From the NCBI RefSeq assembly GCF_002931555.1, contig NZ_PSTZ01000005.1:186001-250000 (forward strand): a DNA stretch of 64,000 nucleotides, written 5' to 3'. The DNA is from Pseudoclavibacter sp. RFBB5. Its GTDB lineage: Bacteria > Actinomycetota > Actinomycetes > Actinomycetales > Microbacteriaceae. The translations under genes were made by a program, and so were the position numbers. Below, piece after piece: positions 17,847 through 25,958 of the stretch (its first letter is position 1; each line of letters begins with the position of its first letter). The notes beneath the pieces were generated by a model. It was not told where the DNA came from. It saw nothing but the letters and a program-made list of their open reading frames with translations, and searched no databases.

Positions 17847-18764
17847 CTAACCCGCTTCATCACCCTTTCTCGCGGAACTCGTGTCGGGTGTTGATGGTGC
17901 GTTTTCGGCCCGGGCCAGCTTGAGGACTCCCAGCGCGGCGACTGCTCCCGCGGCCAGGAAGGCGAGGACAGCCCACGGGGGCGCGTTCGTGGCCTCGCGG
18001 AGGATCACGATGCCCAGGATGACCGCGATCGTGGGGTCTATGACCGTGAGCCCCGCCACGACGACCTCTGGCGGATTCTCGAGGTGGGCGCGCTGCACGA
18101 AGATGACGGAGAGTCCGCCTGCGATGCCGATTCCGAGAATGCTGACGATCGTGAGCACGTCGGTGGAATTAAAGGGCATTTCGTGTGCTTTGAGAATGGC
18201 CTGCACTCGAAGGATGACTGTCTTACCCAAGGTTGCGACGAACGCCGAGTAGATTCCTCCGAGGAGAACCCAGAGAAGTGGCGGAGTTGGTCGTCCCTTT
18301 CCGAGGATCTCGATGGTGCCTGTCACGAGGAGCACGACTGCGAGGGTGACGAGCACGGCGATCAGCTGCGTGTCTTCGATGGGCTCTTGCGTGCTGACCA
18401 TGGCGGCGACGACCACGAAGCCGCCGACGCCGATCACGCACAGCAGAATCGAACGGAGCACGGCAGCGGAGGGGCGAGTCTTGTGCACGAGGCTGGTGAT
18501 GACGACGGAGAAGACGAGAGCCGCAACGCCGATCGGCTGCACGACGATGAGGGGCGCGAAGGCGAGACTCGCGACCTGCACGACCATGGCGGCGACGAGC
18601 GCCACGCTGCCGAAGAGCCAGACGCGGTTACGCAACATGTGCAAGGCCGCGTCCTTGCGGCCGATCGACTTGGTCTCCGCGAGGTGTACTCCGCGCGACT
18701 GCAGGAGGTTGCCACCCGCCATGAACGCGGCAGAGGTGAGGGCGAGGGCTACGCCGATGAGCAC
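17847..18764 (-). CDS. DMT-superfamily membrane transporter
   Basis: 305-residue protein with about nine or ten transmembrane helices in two repeats. The start MLIGVALALTSAAFMAGGNLLQSRG resembles NIPA/EamA-type drug-metabolite transporters, and the second repeat ends with the conserved VAGLTVIDPTIAVILGIVILRE pattern. Likely exports a small metabolite or ions; the substrate is unknown. GTG start, 3 bases after the stop of the YrhK-like gene, so the two are one operon. The C-terminal 20 residues are polar and disordered. Confidence 0.78.
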   Translation of the reverse strand: MLIGVALALTSAAFMAGGNLLQSRGVHLAETKSIGRKDAALHMLRNRVWLFGSVALVAAMVVQVASLAFAPLIVVQPIGVAALVFSVVITSLVHKTRPSAAVLRSILLCVIGVGGFVVVAAMVSTQEPIEDTQLIAVLVTLAVVLLVTGTIEILGKGRPTPPLLWVLLGGIYSAFVATLGKTVILRVQAILKAHEMPFNSTDVLTIVSILGIGIAGGLSVIFVQRAHLENPPEVVVAGLTVIDPTIAVILGIVILREATNAPPWAVLAFLAAGAVAALGVLKLARAENAPSTPDTSSARKGDEAG

Positions 18765-18767
18765 GCG

Positions 18768-19472
18768 CTAGCCGTTCTGTGAAGTCGGCGCAGCGGTGCG
18801 CTGCTGGCTGCGGTGGCGTGATGCTGCGCCGGGGAGCACGACGAGGGAGGCGACGAAGAAGCAGATCGCGCCGATAAACGTTCCCCAGGTCGCGAAGTCG
18901 TCATTGACTGTGTTTCCACCCGGGAGGATGAAGGAGCCGATAGCTGAGATGCCGAAGGCGACGCAGCCGACGAAGTTGATGACAACGGACCAGCAGGCGG
19001 GTGAGCTGAGCTTCCACCTGGACCCGGTGTGGGCGAAGGCGATGAAGGCCACGCAGCCGCTGATCAGGAATGCGACGGAACCTCCAGCATCCGGGTTCCA
19101 GACGAGCTTCTCCTGCGCGGTGAGGCTCTTCGCGTGGAGGGCGGCGGTGGTGCTCACGTTGAAGAGGAGGGTGCCGAAGGACTGGGTGGATGCGGTGAGC
19201 CATTCCGCGCGCACCATGCGGCCGGGTGCGTATGGGACGGCGACGGCGACGGCTCCGCTGAGGAACACCTGGATGAGCCCTGCTGCAGTGAAGAACCAGG
19301 CGCCGATGAAGAAGAGGAGGTTGGAGAGCTGGGATCCCATCTGCTCGCTGAGCACGGGGGCGGACCCGGCGGCGAAGAGGGCGGAGCCGATCATGAACAG
19401 CCAGCATTGCTTGACGACTGTCGGCACGAGCAGGGAGCTCGTTCGCGCGAGGGGAAGGGCGGCGCTCGTCAT
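18768..19472 (-). CDS. YrhK-like multi-pass membrane protein
   Basis: 234 residues with about six transmembrane helices. The repeated WLFMIGSALFAAGSAP / SNLLFFIGAWFFTAAGL pattern recalls YrhK-domain proteins, which have no established function. Good CGGAGAA ribosome site before the ATG. It starts after the glutamate decarboxylase terminator and leads directly into the DMT transporter gene. I cannot assign a substrate; a role in GABA/glutamate exchange would be guesswork, although no GadC-type antiporter is present in this block. Confidence 0.55.
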   Translation of the reverse strand: MTSAALPLARTSSLLVPTVVKQCWLFMIGSALFAAGSAPVLSEQMGSQLSNLLFFIGAWFFTAAGLIQVFLSGAVAVAVPYAPGRMVRAEWLTASTQSFGTLLFNVSTTAALHAKSLTAQEKLVWNPDAGGSVAFLISGCVAFIAFAHTGSRWKLSSPACWSVVINFVGCVAFGISAIGSFILPGGNTVNDDFATWGTFIGAICFFVASLVVLPGAASRHRSQQRTAAPTSQNG

Positions 19473-19517
19473 GTCCGATTCTCCGTGGGGTGCGTGGGGG
19501 AGTTGTGGTGCACGGCG

Positions 19518-19546
19518 TCGGGCGGGGACCGGTGATCCCCGCCCGA
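19518..19546 (-). terminator. Terminator after glutamate decarboxylase
   Basis: Perfect 11-base GC-rich stem (19518-19528 with 19536-19546) around a 7-base loop, starting 8 bases after the decarboxylase stop on the minus strand. No U-run. Confidence 0.8.
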
Positions 19547-19553
19547 TGCTCGA

Positions 19554-20960
19554 TCAGTGATGGAAGTGCACGCCGCGGCCTGCTTCGCGGGGCAGGGGCA
19601 CTTCAAGAGAGTCGAGGTACGTGATGTCGTTCTTGATGTCGGCGAGCAGAGAGGAGGCGAGGTCGCGGCTGAGGCCGACCTTCACGACGATGCGCTGCAG
19701 GATGACGTCGCTCATGTCATCTGCCATGGGGTAGGCCGGCACGAGCCAGCCCTTCATTCGCAGGCGGTCGGCGAGGTCGTAGAGGCTCCAGTTCTTCGTG
19801 TGGCCGTCCTTCAGGACCCACGCGAACACGGGGATCGTGTCACCGCGGCTGACGAGCTCGAATGGGCCCATCTTCTCGATCTCCGAGGAGAGGTACGTCG
19901 CGACGTCGATGGAGTTCTGCTGTACGAGGCGGTAGCCCTCGAAGCCGAGGCGGAGGAACTGGTAGTACTGCAGCAGTACCTGCGCGCCTGGTCGGGAGAA
20001 GTTCAGTGCGAGAGTGGGCATGTCACCACCGAGGTAGCTGACGTGGAAGATCATGCTCTCGGGGAGCACTGCCGTGCTGCGCCAGACGACCCAGCCGACT
20101 CCGGGGTAGACGAGGCCGTACTTGTGGCCGGAGGTGCTGATGGAGTTCACGCGGTCGAGCGCGAAGTCCCAGCTCAGCTCGGGCTGGCAGAAGGGGGCGA
20201 CCATTGCGCCGGATGCGCCGTCGACGTGGATCTTCACGTCGAGGCCGGTCGAGGCCTGGATCTCGTCGAGCTTCTTGGCGAGGGCCGCGACGTCGTCGTA
20301 GAGGCCCGTGAAGGTCTGGCCGAGGATAGCGACGACGCCGATGGTGTTCTCGTCGACGTACTTCTCGAGGTCGTGTCCGTCGAGCACGAGGTGGTTGGGG
20401 GAGACGGGCACGTAGCGCGCCTCGATGTCCCAGTAGTTGCAGAACTTCTCCCACACGACCTGCACGGCGGCGGACATGATGAGGTTCGGCTTTTCCGTCG
20501 ACTTGCCTTCGGCGCGGCGCTTCTCCTGCCAGAGGCGCTTGAGCGCCAGGCCGCCGAGCATGCAGGCCTCGGAGGAGCCGATCGTGGAGGTGCCGATGGT
20601 GTCCTTCGCGTCCGGGATGCTCCAGAGGTCTGCGAGCATCCGCCAGCAGCGGTCCTCGATCGCGGCGGTACCCGGGTACTCGTCCTTGTCGATCATGTTT
20701 TTGTCCGCCGCTTCGGCGTAGAGCTTCTTCGCCTCGTCGTCCATCCATGTCGACACGAAGGTCGCGAGGTTGAGTCGGGAATTGCCGTCGAGCATGGCCT
20801 CGTCGTGCACGATCTGGTAGGCCGTCTCCGGGAGGCTCTGGTCTGATGGCAGCTTGAACTTGTCGAAGACCGTCGCCTCACCGGGTCGGACGAAGACGGG
20901 GTTGACGTCGAGATCCGGGTTGACGTTTCGGTGGTGGCCGTTGCTGGTGCTGTTCTCCAT
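19554..20960 (-). CDS. gadB: Glutamate decarboxylase, PLP-dependent
   Basis: 468-residue cytosolic enzyme converting L-glutamate to GABA with consumption of one proton, the core reaction of glutamate-dependent acid resistance. Full-length similarity to the E. coli GadA/B type is evident: TIGSSEACMLGG, HVDGASGAMVAPF (cofactor-stacking region) and SISTSGHKYG with the PLP Lys280, then SYLGGDMPTLALNFSRP. The C-terminus ends HFHH; in E. coli GadB a penultimate His seals the site at neutral pH, so this tail could play the same part. Start at 20960 after AAAGAGAG. It has its own terminator and lies 92 bases after the YhgE-like gene. Confidence 0.97.
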   Translation of the reverse strand: MENSTSNGHHRNVNPDLDVNPVFVRPGEATVFDKFKLPSDQSLPETAYQIVHDEAMLDGNSRLNLATFVSTWMDDEAKKLYAEAADKNMIDKDEYPGTAAIEDRCWRMLADLWSIPDAKDTIGTSTIGSSEACMLGGLALKRLWQEKRRAEGKSTEKPNLIMSAAVQVVWEKFCNYWDIEARYVPVSPNHLVLDGHDLEKYVDENTIGVVAILGQTFTGLYDDVAALAKKLDEIQASTGLDVKIHVDGASGAMVAPFCQPELSWDFALDRVNSISTSGHKYGLVYPGVGWVVWRSTAVLPESMIFHVSYLGGDMPTLALNFSRPGAQVLLQYYQFLRLGFEGYRLVQQNSIDVATYLSSEIEKMGPFELVSRGDTIPVFAWVLKDGHTKNWSLYDLADRLRMKGWLVPAYPMADDMSDVILQRIVVKVGLSRDLASSLLADIKNDITYLDSLEVPLPREAGRGVHFHH

Positions 20961-21052
20961 GGGGCTCTCTTTTCGTGAGTGCAGGGACTTCGAGGAACGA
21001 ATGGGTAGGTCTGGTGGGCTCGAGCTTCCGCGTGGCGGAGGGGTGTTGGCTG

Positions 21053-23008
21053 CTAGACCTCGACGGGTGGGTAGAGCCGGTCCATGTTGTACTGCCGGTT
21101 CCTTCTCGCTGCCCAGGTCGAGATGGCGATGAAGGCGACGGTCATGGAGAGGATGACGATGATCGCAGTGAGCAGACGGTCGTCGATGCCGCCGAGGATC
21201 AGCTGTCTCAGTCCGTTGTTCGTGTAGGTCATCGGGTCGATGACGTTGATGTACTGGAAGACGTTGGTGGTCGTCGGGACGGGATAGATACCGCCTGCGG
21301 AGGTCAGCTGGACCATGAGGAAGGCGAGCGTGAACACACGTCCGACTGCCGGGCCGAAGACTGCGTTGAACATCTGGATCATGGCCATGAACATCATCAC
21401 CATCAGCAGGAGGAAGCCGTACGTTCCCCAGGTGTGCTCGGGATGCAGCCCGATGCCGAAGTAGATGACCAGGTACAGGATGGTCGCCTGCAGGAATCCG
21501 ACGAACACGGTCGGTACGTACGAGGCGAGGATCACGCGGAAGGAACCGAGGCCCTGGGCGAGTGGACGCGCCTGCAGCGGGGTGAAGAGCATCCACGCGA
21601 TGATGCCGCCGACGAAGAGCGCGAGGCCGAGGAAGAACGGTGCGAAGCCGTAGCCGAAGGTCTTGGCCTCGTTGTTGATCGTCTCCTTCAGCTCCACCGG
21701 CTGGGCGAGTGCCTGCACGAAGTTCGACTGCTGGTCTTCGTCCCAGTCGGGGAAGAGGTTGAGTGCGGTGTCGGCGGCGTCGGCGAGCTCGATCGTGCCG
21801 GCCGCGAGCTGGTCCGTGCCCGACGACAGCTGTGTGGCGCCCGCGGAGAGCTCACCGAGGCCGGTGTCCAGCTGATCGGCTCCGGAGCGCAGCTGCTCCG
21901 CGTCTGAGGAGGCGGTCGCGAGGTCGCGCTGCACGGCGCCGTCCTCGATGGCCGTCATGATGACGTTGACGCGGCTCTCCGGGTCGTTGAATTCGCCGGC
22001 GAGCAGGTCCATGTCAGCGTGCAGGGCATCGAAGACCGTGACGAACTCCTCCGTCAGCCTGGAGTCCTTGATGTGCGTGTGCACGCTCTCGAGGCGGGCG
22101 GCGATGGACTGCTCGACTGGATTGTCGCTTGCCGCGAGCTCATTCATGATGGTCGTGAGCTCGCTGTCTGCTCGCGCTTGGGCTGCTGCCGCTTCGTTGA
22201 GTGCTGTCGCGATGGTGTCGGTGCTCGTGACGACGTCGGACGACAGCTCGCGCAGCTCGGCACCTGTGATCCCGGATGCCGAGATAGCGCTGTCGACGCG
22301 GGTGACCGCTCCCTGGACGGCCTCATCGAGCGTGTCAATGGCGCCTGCCAGCGTGGCCGATCCTTCCTTCGCGGTCACCAGGTTGTCCGCGATCTCCTTC
22401 GCACCGCTGTTCGCCGTCTGCATGCCGGAGTTGAGCTCCTCGACGCTGCTGACGGCTTCCTTGAGCGTGGGAATCTCGGCTCTGACTGCTGCCAGTGCCT
22501 GGTCGAACATCTGCGCTGAGACCTGCTGGTTGACCATGACGATGACCTCTTCGGCCGCGTCCTGGCCGATGATCGTCGAGAGGTAGTTATTGGAGTCGTT
22601 GTACGTGAACTCCAGCTCTGCGGAGCGGGACTCGTTGGTGGTCACGGATGCCACGGCTTCGCTGAAGTCGGCGGGCACCGTGATCGTGAAGTAGTACTTG
22701 CCGTGGGCGAGACCGTCGACGCCGTCCTGCTCGCTGGTCTCGGTGAGGTCTAACTGCTTGGAGTCGATGAGGCCTTGGACGACCGAGTCACCGGCGGTGA
22801 GTGGCTCACCCTCTACGGTGGCGCCCTGGTCGAGGTTGATGATCGCGACCGGGATCTTGTCGACGTTGCCGAACGGGTTCCAGAACGCCCACAGGTAGAG
22901 AGCTCCGTAGAGCAGCGGCATGAGGATGACGACGGCGAGCGCGAGTCGTGGCATGCGGCCGCGGTAGTAGCGCTTGAAGTCGCTCCCTGGGGAGAACGCG
23001 GCGATCAT
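21053..23008 (-). CDS. YhgE/Pip-family membrane protein (ABC-2-like exporter)
   Basis: 651 residues: one N-terminal transmembrane helix, a large extracellular region of about 430 residues, then five C-terminal helices as in ABC-2-type permeases. The extracellular part contains the YhgE/Pip module and a run of heptad-like segments (SGADQLDTGL, SAGATQLSSG, TDQLAAGT, near residues 420-460) typical of this family. Relatives include phage infection protein and EsaA-like proteins; substrates are mostly unknown. Its ATG overlaps the stop of the ATPase gene by four bases (ATGA), so the two are translationally coupled partners. Confidence 0.88.
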   Translation of the reverse strand: MIAAFSPGSDFKRYYRGRMPRLALAVVILMPLLYGALYLWAFWNPFGNVDKIPVAIINLDQGATVEGEPLTAGDSVVQGLIDSKQLDLTETSEQDGVDGLAHGKYYFTITVPADFSEAVASVTTNESRSAELEFTYNDSNNYLSTIIGQDAAEEVIVMVNQQVSAQMFDQALAAVRAEIPTLKEAVSSVEELNSGMQTANSGAKEIADNLVTAKEGSATLAGAIDTLDEAVQGAVTRVDSAISASGITGAELRELSSDVVTSTDTIATALNEAAAAQARADSELTTIMNELAASDNPVEQSIAARLESVHTHIKDSRLTEEFVTVFDALHADMDLLAGEFNDPESRVNVIMTAIEDGAVQRDLATASSDAEQLRSGADQLDTGLGELSAGATQLSSGTDQLAAGTIELADAADTALNLFPDWDEDQQSNFVQALAQPVELKETINNEAKTFGYGFAPFFLGLALFVGGIIAWMLFTPLQARPLAQGLGSFRVILASYVPTVFVGFLQATILYLVIYFGIGLHPEHTWGTYGFLLLMVMMFMAMIQMFNAVFGPAVGRVFTLAFLMVQLTSAGGIYPVPTTTNVFQYINVIDPMTYTNNGLRQLILGGIDDRLLTAIIVILSMTVAFIAISTWAARRNRQYNMDRLYPPVEV

Positions 23009-23775
23009 CGTTCGTCTGCCTCTCGTTCGAGCACGGCGAACTCCTTGTCGGTGAGGTTGTCGACGACGATCTGCTCGCGGATTCCGGCGTCCGGAGCGAC
23101 GCCGTTGACGTCGGCGGTGATGACCGTCTGCTCTTTGCCCAGTGTGATGAGGCGGCCGAGGAGCTTGTGGGCGCTCTCGATGCTCGACAGCTTGTCGATG
23201 CCGCCGACGACGAGCACTGGGGGTTTGCGGATGTTGGCTACGGCGATGCGAAGAAGCGCGCAGGTGAGCTCTGGGAGCTCCTCGACCATGGCTCCCATGC
23301 TGGGGAGCGAGTATTCGCCGAAGACCGGTGCGCAGATTCGCTCCAGGTCGGCCACCTTCGACTGGCGGACCCAGCGTGCGCCCGGCGCGGCCCATCTGAT
23401 CTGCTCGGTGATGATGTCGTGCACGCGGATTGTCTGGCCGATGCCGTCGACTTCGTCGATGTTCGCGAGGGCTGCTTGTTTGAAGAGGTGGTGCGCGTCG
23501 TTGTCGCGCCCGAACGACTCGAGGCGGCCGCTTGTGGGCTTCATGCGGCCCGCGAGCGTCAGGAGCAACGCCGTTCGTCCGCGTCCGCCGGCCCCGACCA
23601 GTACCGTGACGCCGCCAGATCCGATGGTGAGATCCACGGGCCCGTAGATGTGCCCCCAGGACGCCTTGACGCCCATGCCCTCGGCGACGAGGATCGGCTC
23701 ACCGGCGGCGGCGAGGTTGACCTCACGGGTTTTCGGCTGCGGCTGTTCGCCGAATAGCTGCTGTAGGTCGCTCAC
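23005..23775 (-). CDS. Degenerate ABC-type ATP-binding protein, YhgE partner
   Basis: 256 residues from a GTG preceded by AGGAG. The fold follows an ABC nucleotide-binding domain: strand VTVLVGAGGRGRTALLLTLAGRMKPTSG is a Walker A whose invariant Lys is Arg67, and PPVLVVGGIDK is a Walker B whose catalytic Glu is Lys195. The LSGGQ signature (around 164-170, VEELPEL) and the H-loop His are not recognisable. ATP hydrolysis by the usual mechanism therefore looks doubtful; it may bind nucleotide as a regulatory or structural subunit of the YhgE-type exporter it is coupled to. First gene of the leftward unit that faces the LuxR gene. Confidence 0.8.
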   Translation of the reverse strand: MSDLQQLFGEQPQPKTREVNLAAAGEPILVAEGMGVKASWGHIYGPVDLTIGSGGVTVLVGAGGRGRTALLLTLAGRMKPTSGRLESFGRDNDAHHLFKQAALANIDEVDGIGQTIRVHDIITEQIRWAAPGARWVRQSKVADLERICAPVFGEYSLPSMGAMVEELPELTCALLRIAVANIRKPPVLVVGGIDKLSSIESAHKLLGRLITLGKEQTVITADVNGVAPDAGIREQIVVDNLTDKEFAVLEREADER

Positions 23776-24334
23776 GCGATGCTCTCCTGACTTATGTTCC
23801 AGCGCATTGCGCGGTCGGAGACCGTTCTCCACGATTCGGCTGTCTATTCCCTCGTGAATGCGCCTGTTTGAGTCATCGAAATGATCAGTCCGCGGAGAGG
23901 GGTTCGTTGCCGATCGATCGTTTTCGGGGTCATGTTCGTCACCATATCTTCGGCGTGGGAACGCTGGTTCGACCTTTCGGGGATTTCATCCGCGGCGTCG
24001 TCACCCGCATCACCCGCACTATCACCCGGCCGATTCCTCGTCAAGCCACGCCCGAAAAGCCGGATGTTGGCGTATGTGGCTGGATCGCGTTAGGGTGAAG
24101 TCGAGTTTCACCCCGGAACTCACCCTCTGTTGCCCGGCAGTCTCGTTCCAGTCCAGCGATGAAGTTGGTTTGAGGAGAACGTTGTCGGCGAGCGCGAAAG
24201 GGCGCTCTCACTCGACCCCCAGAGTGAGCGTCGTCCTGCGTCTCCAATTGGTGCGCGCGCTCCGGTTCGTGATTCGTGGGCGCTTTCATAAGCGTCGGTA
24301 GAGACGTTAGTGAGTGCCTAGAGAATGGTGATCG
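23776..24334. promoter_or_regulatory. Divergent control region with GGGTGA/TCACCC operator array
   Basis: 559 bases without a gene, less GC-rich than its neighbours. TCACCCG occurs at 24001, 24010 and 24022; a perfect dyad GGGTGAA-N7-TTCACCC spans 24093-24113; and TCACCCT follows at 24120. That is six copies of one 6-mer in 126 bases, which base composition cannot easily explain. The array lies between the divergent ABC/YhgE unit and the LuxR-type gene. Clear -35/-10 pairs were not found in either direction. No open frame here resembles a protein. Confidence 0.6.
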
Positions 24335-25888
24335 ATGAATGCCGCAATTGCCTCGGAATCACTCGACGCTCTCAATGATGCGCTCGCGTCAGGGGATCCG
24401 AGAAGGATCGCACAAGCGGCAATGGCCGGGATCTGGCCGCTCTTCGACAATCACTATCTTGCGCTCACCGCGGCAATCGAGCAGATCCCAAATTCCTTGC
24501 TGGAAGATTACCCGGTTCTTTGGGTGATGCACCGGGTGAATCCGGTGCTCACGCATCGCCGCCCGATGTTCAAGCCGAAGGTCAGTCCAGAATCCCTCCG
24601 GGCGATGTCTACGGACGAGATCGACATGCTCACGCTGGCGCAGATGATCGCCTACCGGTACAGCGGTGATGTGACGGCAGCGCAGGCGTATGGCACGCGT
24701 CTCTCCGACCGCATCCGTTCGAGAGGAACCCGGTTCCGTGAGCGAGCGGATGGGCCCTTGTGGTTCTACCACCAGCAGATCGGCTCGACGATGCTCGCCG
24801 CTGGCGAGACCGGTGCCGCGCTCACTGAGCTCGCGACCTCCCACCAGATCGGCCAGATCGAGAATCGCCCGGACGTGCAGCGCCTTGCCCTGTCGCGGAT
24901 CGCCCTTGCACACGCCAAGCGCGGGTCGTTCGAGGAGGCGGAGCGCATCCTGGCGGAGCTCCCGCGCCTCACCGAATCGACCTCCCCATACTGCGAACCC
25001 AGCTACGTCGCGGAGCACGCGGCCGCGGCGCTCATGGGCGCGGAGCGCATGGTGGATGACATTGATGCGAGGCTGGCGCGCCTCGAGCCATTCGACAGCT
25101 TCCAAATGACCTGGCCGTATGCGCTGCTCGCGCGGACTCGGTCGCTGATCACGCGTCATCGCCCGGAGGAGGCTCTCGAGTACGTGCAGCTGTCGCGGGA
25201 CGCCCATCCCGAACAACACGGGTCCCTGGCCATCGATGTTATGAATGCAGCGTCCATCGATGCGCTCTGGGCGCTCGGCGCGAAGAAACAGGCGCGCAGC
25301 GCGGCACTGAACGGGGAGCGGAAAGGGTTTCTCGAGGCCAGTGCAGCCGTGCGCCTGGCGCTGGCCGACGATCGACTGGACTTCGCGGACGCGCATCTCG
25401 GGCGCATGGCTGAGCACCGCACGCTCTCCCCGGTTGAGCACACTGAACGGATACTGCTCACCGCGTGGTTCTCCGTCGCGAGGACGGGATCGCTCGACTC
25501 TGTCTCGGCACAGCGCGTAGTCCACATTGCACAGCGCCGCAACGCTCGGAGGATGCTGAGCCAGATTCCGCAGCAGGTACTCGCGCACGTGAGGTCAGAA
25601 CTCGACGAGCACGCGAAGCTGTCGTTCGATGCGACGATTGCTGGCCTCAACCACATCCGCGTCGAGACGCGGCCGAAGCTGACCCAGGGCGAGCTGCGTG
25701 TCCTGCACACCCTCCGACGTCGGCAGACGACTGCCGAGATCGCCGCGCAGCTGCACGTTTCGCCGAACACGATCAAGTCTCAGCTCAGCTCCATCTACAA
25801 GAAGCTGTCCTGCTCAACTCGGGCCGAGGCGGTGCAGGCTGCGATCGGCTTCCAACTGCTCACCGTCGACGACACCGGACGTGATTGA
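24335..25888 (+). CDS. LuxR-type regulator with TPR-like sensor region
   Basis: 517 residues. The C-terminal LuxR/NarL-type helix-turn-helix (449-505, LTQGELRVLHTLRRRQTTAEIAAQLHVSPNTIKSQLSSIYKKL) carries the usual GEL/NTIKxxLxxIYxKL pattern. The 440-residue N-terminal part is all-helical and TPR/MalT-like but has no P-loop, so it is a shortened STAND-type regulator without the NTPase. It is the only regulator in the 11-26 kb block and is divergent from the ABC/YhgE unit, with an operator-like array between them; it is the natural candidate to control the block. Codon use is visibly less GC-biased than in flanking loci. Confidence 0.85.
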   Translation: MNAAIASESLDALNDALASGDPRRIAQAAMAGIWPLFDNHYLALTAAIEQIPNSLLEDYPVLWVMHRVNPVLTHRRPMFKPKVSPESLRAMSTDEIDMLTLAQMIAYRYSGDVTAAQAYGTRLSDRIRSRGTRFRERADGPLWFYHQQIGSTMLAAGETGAALTELATSHQIGQIENRPDVQRLALSRIALAHAKRGSFEEAERILAELPRLTESTSPYCEPSYVAEHAAAALMGAERMVDDIDARLARLEPFDSFQMTWPYALLARTRSLITRHRPEEALEYVQLSRDAHPEQHGSLAIDVMNAASIDALWALGAKKQARSAALNGERKGFLEASAAVRLALADDRLDFADAHLGRMAEHRTLSPVEHTERILLTAWFSVARTGSLDSVSAQRVVHIAQRRNARRMLSQIPQQVLAHVRSELDEHAKLSFDATIAGLNHIRVETRPKLTQGELRVLHTLRRRQTTAEIAAQLHVSPNTIKSQLSSIYKKLSCSTRAEAVQAAIGFQLLTVDDTGRD

Positions 25889-25958
25889 GGGGCGCCGTCA
25901 GACTGACGACAGCGCGCAACGGGCTTCCGGCCGGCGATTGCTCGTTGCCGTGCCCAGG

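Noticed and set aside
10992-25888. Integrated mobile island with attachment sites
   Set aside because: Composition is somewhat less GC-rich at the right end, but I found no integrase, transposase, tRNA or flanking direct repeats, so transfer is only a possibility.
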